From Micromonospora sp. RP3T (GTDB lineage: Bacteria; Actinomycetota; Actinomycetes; Mycobacteriales; Micromonosporaceae): 64,000 bases of DNA. A program made the position numbers and the translations under genes. Location of the stretch: the NCBI RefSeq assembly GCF_003027925.1, contig NZ_PYPS01000037.1, forward strand, positions 1 through 64,000, in the 5' to 3' direction. The notes below the pieces were generated by a model. That model was not told the DNA's origin and made no database searches. It saw only the letters and a program-made list of their open reading frames with translations. Positions 31,144 through 43,100 of this stretch are shown one piece after another. Each line of letters begins with the position of its first letter. Within the stretch, counting starts at the first letter, position 1.

Positions 31144-34100
31144 ATGCTTCGGAGTGACCTGGTCCAGCCGTTGCCCGAACTGCTCCGGGCCCACGCCGGC
31201 CGGCTGCCGGACCAGGTGGCGTTCCGCGACGCGGACCGGGCGGTGTCCTGGGCCGCGCTGGAGGCGGTCACCGCCCGGCTGGCCGGCCACCTGGTCGACG
31301 CGGGCGTCGGCCGGGGTGAGCGGGTCGCGTTCTGCCTGGGCAACCGGGTGGAGACGGTGGAGACCTGGCTGGCCGTGACCCGGGCCGCGGCGGTCGGCGT
31401 ACCGCTGAACCCGCGCAGCACGGACGCCGAGCTGGCCCACCTGCTCGACGACTCCGGCGCGGTGCTGGTGGTCACCGACCCGCAGCACGTCGACCAGTTC
31501 CTGCGGCTTCGCGCGGACCGGCCCGACCTGCGGATCTGGGTGACCGGCGACGGGCCGTACCCGGACCCGGCGACGGCCTGGCCGGCGCTCGTCGACGCGG
31601 CGCCGGCCGCCGACGCCCGGGACGACCTCGGCCTGGACGAGGTCGCCTGGATGCTCTACACGTCCGGCACCACCGGCCAACCCAAGGGCGTGCTCTCCAC
31701 TCAGCGCACCTGCCTCTGGTCGGTGGCCGCCTGCTACGTGCCGGTGCCCGACCTGACCGCCGCCGACCGGGTGGTCTGGCCGCTGCCGCTGTTCCACAGC
31801 CTCTCCCACATCGGCTGCGTGCTGAGCGTGACCGCGGTCGGCGCGAGCGCCCGCCTGGTCGACGGCTTCGCCGCCGCCGACGTGCTGCGCGCGGTCGCCG
31901 AGGACGAGGCGACCGTGCTGGCCGGCGTGCCCGCCATGTACCACCACCTGGTCGACGCGGCCCGCGCCGACGGGTTCCGCGCGCCCGCGCTGCGGGTGTG
32001 CCTGGTCGGCGGCGCGATCACCACCGGGGAGCTGCGACGCGCGTTCGAGGAGGTCTTCGACGCGCCGCTGCTCGACGCGTACGGCAGCACCGAGACGTGC
32101 GGCTCGATCGCGGTGACCCGCCCGGACGAGCCCCGGGCCGAGGGTTCCTGCGGCCGGGCCGTGGACGGCGTGCAGGTGCGCCTGGTCAGCCCGGACACCG
32201 GCCGCGACGTGCCGACCGGTGACGAGGGCGAGGTGTGGGTCCGCGGCCCGGGCGTCATGCTCGGCTACCACGGGCTGCCCGAGGCCACCGCGGCGGCACT
32301 GCGCGACGGCTGGTACCGCACCGGTGACCTGGCCCGCCGCGACGCCGACGGGAACCTCTTCGTCACCGGCCGGCACCGGGAACTGATCATCCGGGGCGGC
32401 GAGAAGGTGCACCCGGTCGAGGTCGAGGACGTGCTGCGCGCGGTGCCCGGCGTGGCCGACGTGGCGGTCACCGGCCGCCCGCACGAGGTGCTCGGCGAGG
32501 TGCCGGTCGCGTACGTGGTGCCCGCGCCGGAGGGCTTCGCGCCGGCCGCCGCGTACGCCGCCTGCCGCGAGCGGCTCGCGTACCACAAGGTGCCGCAGGA
32601 GCTGTACGAGATCGACGCGGTGCCGCGGACCGCCTCCGGGAAGGTCACCCGGCGGCTGCTGGCGGAGACGCCGGCCCGGCTGCGCGCGGTCAACGGCACG
32701 CACCACGAGGCGCTGACCCGGCTCACCTGGCGTCCACTGGACCCGGCCGACCGGGTCCCCGGCCGGCGCTGGGCGGTCGTCGGACCGCACGCCGGGGCGG
32801 TCGCCGACGCGCTGACCGCCGAGGGCGAGGACGTCCACACCGGCGCCCACTCCACCGACACCGACGCGGACGTGCTGGTGCTGGCCGGCGTCGACCCGGC
32901 GGCACTGCCCGGCTGGCTCGACGACGCGCGCTACGCGACCGCCCGGGTGGTGGTGCTGACCAGCGGCGCGGTGGACGCGTCCACCGCCGACACGCCCGAC
33001 GACCCCGACCTGGTCCCGGCCGCCGCCGTCGCCTGGGCGCAGGCGCGCTGCCGGCAGGCCGCCCGGCCGGACCGGATCGTGCTCGTCGACGCCGACCCGG
33101 CCTCGGCGGCGTTGCTGCCGTCCGTGGTGGACGCCGGCGCCGCCCAGGTCGCGCTGCGCGCCGGCACCGCCCGGTACGCGACGCCCGCGCCGGCCGCCGC
33201 GCCGGCCCCGGAACACGCCGCCACGGTGCTCGACCCGGCCGCGCCGGCGGTGCTGGCCGGCGCGGACACCGCCGAGCGGGCGGCGCTGGCCCGACACCTG
33301 ACCGGCGCGTACGGTGCCCGGTCGCTGCGGCTGGTGCCGGTCGACGGCCCCACCACCGACCTCGCGACCCGGGACGCCGAACCGGTCGGGGCGGCCGTGC
33401 TGCGGGTCCGCGCGGCCGACCTGACCGACCACGACCGGAGCGCCCGGCTGCTCGACCTGGCCGGCCGGCTGGACCGGGACACCCGGCACGCCGCCGCCAC
33501 CGCGTACACCGTGCTGGTCCCCGCCGACGTGCTGCTCGGCGCCGCCGGACGGGAACCGGCGGCGGGCGCGGTCGCCGCGCTGCACGCGCTGGTCGCCCGG
33601 CGGCACGCGGCCGGGCTGCCGGCCCGGCTGATCGGGGTGACCGGACCGGCGTGGGCCGAGACCGCCGCGTTCGACGTCGCGCACGACGGCGACGACCTGG
33701 TGCTGGTGGCCGGCCCGGCCGAGCGGGTGGCCGCCCACCCGGCCTGGCGCGGCCCGACCCGGCCCGACGACGACGCGGACGCGCTGCGCCGCCGGTTCGC
33801 GGCGCTCACCACCGCCGACGGCGACCGCCTCCTGGCCGACCTGGTCCGGGCCGCCACCGCCGAGGTCGCCGGGCTGCCCGGCGCGGGCGCGGTCCGGCCC
33901 GGCCGGGCGTTCACCGAACTCGGGTTCACCTCGGTTCGCGCGGTCGCGCTGCGCGACCGGCTGAATCGAGCCACCGGCGCCCGGCTCTCCGCCACCGCCG
34001 CGTTCGACCACCCGACACCCGCCGCGCTCACCCGGCACCTGGCCACGCTGCTGCGCGGCGCCGGCCCGACCGAGGCCGGAATCGCGGACGCCGCCGCCCG

Positions 34101-37100
34101 GACCGGCCCGGTCGCCGCCGACGACCCGGTGGCGATCGTCGCCATGGCCTGCCGGCTGCCCGGCGGCGTCACCGGCCCCGACGAGCTGTGGGAACTGCTG
34201 GAATCGGGCGGCGAGGGGCTCACCGGGTTCCCCACCGACCGGGGCTGGGACCTGACGCACCTGTTCGCCGACGACCCCGACCGGGCCGGCACCTCGTACG
34301 TGCGGGTGGGCGGGTTCCTGGCCGGCGCCGGGGACTTCGACGCCACCCTGTTCGCGATCAGCCCGCGCGAGGCGCTCGCCATGGACCCGCAGCAGCGACT
34401 GCTGCTGGAGACGTCCTGGGAGCTGTTCGAGCGCGCCGGGATCGACCCGACCGGGCTGTGCGGCAGCGCCACCGGCGTGTTCACCGGCGTGATGCACCAC
34501 GACTACGCGGCCAACGTCGGCCAGGCGCCGCCCGGCACCGAGGGCTACCTCGGCGTCGGCACCGCCGGCAGCGTGGTCTCCGGGCGGGTCGCGTACGCGC
34601 TGGGCCTGGAGGGACCGGCGGTGACCGTGGACACCGCCTGCTCGTCGTCGCTGGTCGCGCTGCACCTGGCCGCGCAGGCGCTGCGCGCAGGGGACTGCGC
34701 GCTCGCGGTGGCCGGCGGCGTCGCGGTGATGGGCACCCCGCAGGCGTTCGTCGAGTTCAGCCGCCAACGCGGACTCGCGCCGGACGGCCGGTGCAAGGCG
34801 TTCGCCGAGGCCGCCGACGGCACCGGCTGGTCCGAGGGCGTGGCCGTGCTGCTGCTGGAACGGCTCAGCGACGCCCGCCGCCACGGCCACCCGGTGCTGG
34901 CGCTGCTGCGCGCCAGCGCGGTCAACCAGGACGGGGCCTCGAACGGGCTCACCGCGCCGAACGGGCCGGCCCAGGAACGGGTCATCCGGCGGGCGCTGGC
35001 CACCGCCGGCCTCGGACCGGGCGACGTGGACGCCGTCGAGGCGCACGGCACCGGCACCCGGCTCGGCGACCCCATCGAGGCGCAGGCGCTGCTCGCCACG
35101 TACGGGCAGGGCCGGCCGGCGGACCGTCCGCTGCTGCTCGGCTCGCTCAAGTCGAACCTCGGCCACACCCAGGCGGCGGCCGGCGCGGCCGGGGTGATGA
35201 AGATGGTGCTCGCGCTGCGCCACGGCACGCTGCCGCGCACGCTGCACGTGGACGCGCCGACCGGCGAGGTCGACTGGTCGGCCGGCGCGGTCGAGCTGCT
35301 CACCGACGCCCGGCCGTGGCCCGACGTGGACCGGCCCCGCCGTGCCGGCATCTCCTCGTTCGGCATCAGCGGCACCAACGCCCACGTCGTCGTCGAGGCG
35401 GCCCCCGCCGCGCCCGCCCCGCCGCCGGTCACCCGGCGGCAGCCGGCCGGCGTCGTGCCGTGGCTGCTCTCCGCGGCCAGCCGGGAGGGCCTGCGCGACC
35501 AGGCGGCCCGGCTGCTGAGCCGGCTGGACCGGATCGACGCCGACCCGGCCGACGTGGCGTACGCGCTGGCCACCACGCGGGCGGCACTGGACCACCGGGC
35601 GGCGCTGCTGGTCGGCGACCCGGCCGACGCCCGCGCCGCGCTGACGGCGCTGAGCCGCGGCGACACCGACCCGGCCGGCGTGCTCACCGGCCGCGTCTCC
35701 GACGGCCGGCTCGCCGTGCTCTTCGGCGGGCAGGGCGGGCAACGCGCCGGCATGGGCCGGGAGCTGCGCGCCGCGTACCCGGTCTACGCGGAGGCGTTCG
35801 ACGCCGCCTGCGCCGAACTGGACCGGCACGTCACCGGCCAGTCGGTCGCCGACGTGGCCCTCGCCCCGGACGGCGACACGCGGGCCGCGCTGCTGCACGA
35901 GACCCGCTACACCCAGCCGGCGCTGTTCGCCGTGGAGGTGGCGCTGCACCGGCTGCTCGAATCCTGGGGCGTCCGCCCGGACCTGCTGCTCGGCCACTCG
36001 ATCGGCGAGATCGCCGCCGCGCACGTGGCCGGTGTGCTCACGCTCGCCGACGCCGCCGCGCTGGTCGCCGCCCGGGGCCGGCTCATGCAGGCGTTGCCGG
36101 CCGGCGGCGCGATGGTCGCGGTGGAGGCCGACGAGACCGAGGTGTTGCCGCACCTGACCGACCGGGTCGGGCTGGCCGCCGTGAACGGGCCGACCGCGGT
36201 GGTGCTCTCCGGCGACGCCGACGCGGTCGAGGCGGTCGCCGCCACGTTGCGCGCCGCCGGCCGCCGCACCAGCCGGCTGCGCGTGTCACACGCGTTCCAC
36301 TCGCCGCGCATGACGCCGATGCTGGACGCGTTCCGGGAGGTCGCCGCCGGGCTGACCTACCGCGCGCCGCAACTGCCGGTGGTGTCCACGTTGACCGGTG
36401 CGCCGGTCGACGCGGCCCGGCTCACCTCGCCCGAGCACTGGGTGGCCCACGTCCGCGACACCGTGCGCTTCGCCGACGGCGTCCGCGCCCTGCACACCGA
36501 GGGCGCCACCACGTTCCTGGAGATCGGCCCCGGCGGCGTGCTCACCGCGCTGGCCGCCGAGTGCCTCGCCGACGCCGGCGACGACCTGGCGTTCGTGCCC
36601 ACGCTGCGGGCCGGCACGCCCGAACCGGCGGCGCTGCTCACCGCCGCCGCCCGACTGCACGTGCGCGGCGTGCCGGTGGACCGGGCCGCGCTGGCCGGCC
36701 CCGGCCCGCACGCGCCCGTCGCGCTGCCCACCTACGCGTTCCGGCACCGGCACTACTGGCTGCCCGCCACCCCCGGCGCACCGACCGGCGACGCCGGGCA
36801 CCCGCTGCTCGCCGCCGTGCTGCCTGTCGCGGGCACCGGCCAGGTGCTCGCCACCGGACGGTTCACCGCCACCCGGCCGGCCACCCCGGACGGCGCCGCG
36901 CCGCTGCTGCCCGCCGCCGTGCTGCTCGACGCGCTCGGCCACCTCGGCGAACGACTCGACACCCCGGTCCTGGCCGACCTGCGGATGCCGGAACCCGCGC
37001 CGCTGCCCGCCGGCCTCGCGGTCGACCTCCAGTTCGACGTCGCCGGCCCGGACGCCGCCGGCCGACGCGCCGCCCGCTGTCACGTCCGCGCCGGCGAGCA

Positions 37101-40100
37101 CGAGCCGTGGCGGGCGGTCGCCGACGCGGTACTCGCCCCGGCCGACCCGCTCGCCGCGCCCGGCGTACCGGCCCCGGCCTGGCCGCCGGCCGGCGCCCGC
37201 CCGGTCGAGGCGGCGCATCCGCTGCTGCGGGCCGCCTGGACCGCCGGGGACCGGCTGCACCTCGACGTACGGCTGTCCGACGACGCCGCCGACCCGGACG
37301 CCGAGCGGTACGGCGTGCACCCGGACGTGCTCGACGCCGCGCTGGACCTGCTCCCGCTGGCCGGGTTCGCCCCGCCGGCCGGGCCGGGGGAGCGGATCGT
37401 GCCCACCGACTGGACCGGCGTACGCCGGCACGCCACCGGCGCGTACGCGCTGCGGGTCAGTCTCGCCCCGGCCGGCGCGGACGCGGTCACGCTCAACGCC
37501 GTCGACGACGCCGGCCGGCCGGTGCTCGACGTCGACCGGATCGCGCTGCGCGCCGTGACGCTGCCGTCCGCCGCCGCCCCGGCGCCGGAGACCGGCCCGG
37601 GCGGGCTGTACACGGTGGACTGGCTGCCCGCCCCGAGCGGCCCGGTGCCCACCTGGACGCTCGCCGACGCGGTCCCGGCGACCGGGCCGCTGCCGCCGGT
37701 GCTGGTGCTGCGCCTACCCGACGGCGACCCGGACAGCACCGTCGCGCAGCGCGCCGACGCGATCGGCCTGGACCTGCTCGGCGTGCTGCACCGCTGGCTC
37801 GACGACCCGCGTGCCGTCGACACCCGGCTCGCGGTGGCGGTGCGCGACGGCGACCCGGCGCACGCCCCGGCCGCCGGCCTGCTCCGGGTGGCCCGCGCCG
37901 AGCACCCCGACCGGTTCCTGCTGCTGCACCTGGACACCGTCGACGACACCACCGTCCGCGCCGCGCTTGCCGCCGCCGACGACGAACCCGAGGTCGCGGT
38001 CCGCGACGGCCGCGCGGTGCTGCCCCGGCTCCGCCCGGCCACCGAGTCCGACGCCGCCGCGCGACCCGCGCTGTCCGGTGGCGCGGTGCTGCTCACCGGC
38101 GGCACCGGCGGCCTCGGCCGGCACGTCGCGGTCCACCTCGCGCAGACGTACGACGTGCGGGAGTTGGTGCTGCTCAGCCGTACCGGCCGGCCCGCCCCCT
38201 GGACCGACGAGCTGGCCGCGACCGGCGTCGACGTCCGGGTGGTCGCCGCCGACGTCGCCGACCGGGACGCGCTCGCCGCCGTGCTGGCCCCGATCGCCGA
38301 CCGGCTGGTGGCCGTCGTGCACGCCGCCGGCGCCACCGACGACGCGCTGCTCACCGACCTCGACCCGGACCGCTGGGCCGGCGCGCTGCGGGCCAAGATG
38401 CACGGCGCCTGGCACCTGCACGAGCTGACCGCCGGCCTCGACCTGGCCGCGTTCGTGCTGTTCTCCTCCGCCTCGGCCACGTTCGGCAGCCCCGGCCAGG
38501 GCAACTACGCCGCCGGCAACGCGTTCCTCGACGCGCTCGCCGCGCACCGCCGCGCCCGCGGGCTGCCCGGCACCGCGCTCGCCTGGGGCCTGTGGGCCGA
38601 GACCGACGGAATGGCCGGCCGACTCACCGCCGCCGACCTGGCCCGGCTCGCCCGCGCCGGCACCCGTCCACTGGACGCCGCCGCCGGGCTGGCGCTGTTC
38701 GACGCCGCGCTGCGCGCCGAGCCGGCGACGCTGGTGCCGATCGGACTGGACCTGGCCGCGGTCCGCGCCACCGGGGAGGTGCCGGCGCTGCTGCGGGCGC
38801 TACTGCCGCCGGCCCCGCGCCGGGCCGTTGTCGCCGAGCCCGGCACCAGCACCGGAACCGGCTTCGCCGACCGCCTGGCCGGCCTCGGCGAGCCGGACCG
38901 GGCCGCGCTCCTGCTCGACCTGGTCCGCACCCGCTGCGCCACTGTCGTCGGGCACGCCGGGCCGGACCAGATCGAACCGCGCCGCCCGTTCAAGGAACTC
39001 GGCTTCGACTCGCTGATGGCGGTGGAGCTGAGCAACCGGCTCTCCGCCGCCACCGGCGTCCGGCTCGCCCCGCACGCCGTGTTCAACCATCCCACCCCGG
39101 AACTGCTCGCCGCGCACCTGCACGCCCGGCTGCTCGGCACCGCCGCCACCGAGGTCGCCGACGCCACCACCGTCGCGCTGGACGAGCCGGTCGCGGTCGT
39201 CGCGATGGCCTGCCGGTTCCCCGGCGGCATCGGCTCCCCGGAGGAGCTGTGGCGGCTGCTCGACGCCGGCGGCGAGGTGATCGGCGACCTGCCCACCGAC
39301 CGGGGCTGGCCGCTCGCCGACCTGTACGACCCGGAGCCCGGCACGCCCGGCCGCACCTACACCCGGGCCGGTGGCTTCCTCACCGGGCTCGCCGACTTCG
39401 ACGCCGCGTTCTTCGGCATCAGCCCCCGCGAGGCGCTCGCCATGGACCCGCAGCACCGGCTGCTGCTGGAGACCTCCTGGGAGGCGCTGGAACGGGCCGG
39501 CATCGACCCGGACACGCTGCGCGGCAGCCGCACCGGCGTGTTCGCCGGCACCCACGGCCAGGACTACGCCGACCGGATCACCCCCGGCGCCACCGCCGAC
39601 GACGGCGAGACCGTCGCCGACGAGGGACACCTGCTCACCGGCACCGCTGCCAGCGTGCTCTCCGGGCGGGTCGCGTACGCGCTGGGGCTGGAAGGGCCGG
39701 CGGTCACCGTGGACACCGCCTGCTCCGCCTCGCTGGTGGCGCTGCACCTGGCCACGCAGGCGCTGCGTCAGGGCGACTGCGACCTGGCGCTCGCCGGGGG
39801 CGTGTCGGTGCTGTCCAGTCCGGCCGGGCTGACCGGCTTCAGCCGCCAGCGTGGCCTCGCCCCGGACGGCCGGTGCAAGGCGTTCGCCGAGGACGCCGAC
39901 GGGTTCGGCATGTCCGAGGGCGTCGGCGTGCTGGTGGTGGAACGGCTCTCCGACGCCCGCCGACGCGGCCACCCGGTGCTGGCCGTGGTGCGCGGCTCGG
40001 CGGTCAACTCCGACGGCGCGTCCAACGGCCTCACCGCCCCCAACGGTCCGTCCCAGGAACGCGTGATCCGGGCCGCGCTGGCCGCCGCCGGGCTCGACCC

Positions 40101-43100
40101 GGCCGACGTCGACGCGGTCGAGGCGCACGGCACCGGCACGCCACTCGGCGACCCGATCGAGGCCGAGGCGATCCTCGCCACCTACGGCCGCCGGCCCGAC
40201 GGCGTCCCGCCGCTGCTGCTCGGCTCCGTGAAGTCCAACCTCGGCCACACCCAGGCCGCGGCCGGCGTCGCCGGGATGCTGAAGGTCGTCCTCGCCATGC
40301 GGCACGGTCGGTTGCCCCGCACGCTGCACGCCGAGCAGCGCACCAGCCGCGTCGACTGGGCGGCCGGCGCGGTCGACCTGCTCACCGAGGCCCGGCCGTG
40401 GCCGCGTACCGACCGGCCGGCCCGCGCCGGCGTCTCCTCGTTCGGCATCAGCGGCACCAACGCCCACGTGGTGCTCGAGGCCGTGCCGGACGAGCCGGCC
40501 GTCGACGCCGAGCCGCCGGCCGGGCCGGTGGCGCTGCCGTGGCTGCTCTCCGCGCGTACCCCGGAGGCGCTGGCCGGGCAGGCCCGCCGGCTACGCGACC
40601 ACCTCGCCGACCGACCCGACCAGCGACCGCTCGACGTGGCCTGGTCGCTGGCCACCACCCGGGCCGGCTTCGACCACCGGGCCGTGCTGGTCGGCGACCC
40701 GGCCGAGATCACCGCCGGCCTGGACGCGCTCGTCGCCGGCGAGCCCGCCACCGACCTGGTACGCGGCGACGTCACCGCCACCGGCAAGCTGGTGTTCGTC
40801 TTCCCCGGCCAGGGCTCCCAGTGGGCCGGCATGGCGCTGGACCTGCTCGACGAGGCGCCCGTGTTCGCCGAGCGGATGGCCGCCTGCGACGCCGCGCTGC
40901 GGCCCTGGCTGGACCACCCGCTGCGGGACCTGCTGCGGCAGGCGCCCGGCACGCCCGACGCCGAGCGGGCCGACGTGGTGCAGCCGCTGCTGTTCGCGGT
41001 GATGGTGTCGCTGGCCGAGCTGTGGCGCTCGTACGGCGTGCAGCCCGCCGCCGTGGTCGGCCACTCGCAGGGCGAGATCGCCGCCGCCTGCGTGGCCGGC
41101 GTGCTGTCGCTGACCGACGCCGCCCGACTGGTGGCGCTGCGTGCCCGCGCGCTGCGCAAGCTGGCCGGCGCCGGGGTGATGGCCGCCGTGCCGCTCCCGG
41201 CCGAGGTGGTCCGCGAGCGGATCGCCCGGTACGGCGACCGGCTGGCGGTGGGCGCGGTCAACGGCCCGGCGAACGTGGTGGTCTCCGGCGAACCGGACGC
41301 GGTCGACGCGTTCGCCGCCGAGCTGGACGCCGACCGCATCCGGCTGCGCCGGATCCCGATCGACTACGCGTCCCACTCCCCGCAGGTGGCGCGGATCCGC
41401 GCCGAGCTGGCCGAGGCGGTCGCCGGCGTCACGCCCGGACCGGCGGCGGTGCCGATCTACTCCACCACCGACCTGTGCTGGCTCGGCGGCGAGGAGATGG
41501 ACGCCGACTACTGGTACCGCAACCTGCGCCAGCCGGTCGAACTGGCGGGCGCGGTACGCGCGCTGACCGCCGAGGGCCACCACACGTACGTCGAGTGCAG
41601 CCCGCATCCGGTGCTCACGCCGGGCATCGAGCAGACGGTCCAGGAACACGACCATCCGGCGGTGGTGGTCGGTTCGGTGCAGCGCGGCCGGGGCGACCGG
41701 GCCCGGTTCCTGCTCTCCGTGGCCGCGCTGCACGTGCGCGGCGTACCCGTCGACTGGCAGCCGGTGCTGGCCGGCGGACGCCGGGTCGACCTGCCCACGT
41801 ACGCGTTCGCGCACCGCCGCTACTGGCCCCGCCCGGTCACCGGCGCCGCCGACGTCGGCGCGGCCGGGCTGGCCGCCGCCGGGCATCCGCTGCTCGGCGC
41901 GTCGGTGCCGCTGGCCGACGGGCGGGGGCACCTGTTCACCGGCCAGCTCGCGGTCGCCGAGCAGCCCTGGCTGGCCGACCACCGGGTCGCCGGTCGGGTG
42001 CTGGTGCCCGGCACCGGGCTGGTCGAGCTGTGTCTGCGGGCCGGCGACGAGGTCGGCTGCCCCGCCCTCGACGAGCTGGTCATCGAGGCGCCGCTGACGT
42101 TGCCCGAGGACGCCGCCACCCAGGTGCAGGTCGCGGTCGGTCCGCCCGCCGACGACGGCCGCCGCCCGGTCACCGTGCACTCCCGGCCCGCCGCCGGGCC
42201 GCCCGACGCGCCGTGGACCCGGCACGGCAGCGGCACGCTCTCCGCCGCCGGAGCCACCCCGGCGACGCCGGCCGGGCCGCTGCCGGACGCCCACGCCGTC
42301 GACCTGACCGGCTTCTACGACCGCCTGGTCGACGAGGGGTACGGCTACGGCCCGGCGTTCCAGGGCCTGCGCGCGGTCCGGACCGGCGACGACGAGGTGT
42401 ACGCCGAGGTGGAGCTGCCGGCCGGCCCGCGCGCCGACGCCGACCGGTACGCGCTGCACCCGGCGCTGCTCGACGCCGCGCTGCACGCCGCGCACTTCGG
42501 TGGTCTCGCCGACGCCGGCGGCGAGAAGATCCTGCTGCCGTTCGCCTGGAACGGGCTCACCGTGCACGCCACCGGCGCCACCACGCTGCGGGTCCGGCTG
42601 CGGCGGGTCGGCCCGCACGCGTTCGCGTTGTCCGCCACCGACCCGGCCGGCGCGCCGGTGATCGAGGCGGCGTCGCTGGCCATGCGCCCGATCTCCCGCG
42701 CCGAACTGGGCGCCCGCGACGACGCGGTCACCGACGCGCTGTTCCACCTGACGTGGCAGCCGTTGCCGACGCCCACCGCGCCGGCCCCGGCCCGGATCGC
42801 CGTGCTCGCCGCCCCGGGCGCCGCCGCCGACCCGTCCGCCGCCGATCTGTCGCGCCACGCCGACCTGTCCGCCGCGGCCGACCTGTCGCGCTACGCCGAC
42901 CTGTCCGCCCTGGTCGCCACGATCGACGCCGGGGCCGCGCCGCCGGACGCGGTGCTCGCGCCGCTCACCGCCGGGGCCGGTGTGCACCGGACGACGACCC
43001 GCACCGACCCCGCCGCCTCGGACCGGGCGCGACGGCTCGCCGGGGACGCGCTCGCGCTGGTGCAGCGCTGGCTGGCCGAGCCGTGCTGGGCCGAGACCCG

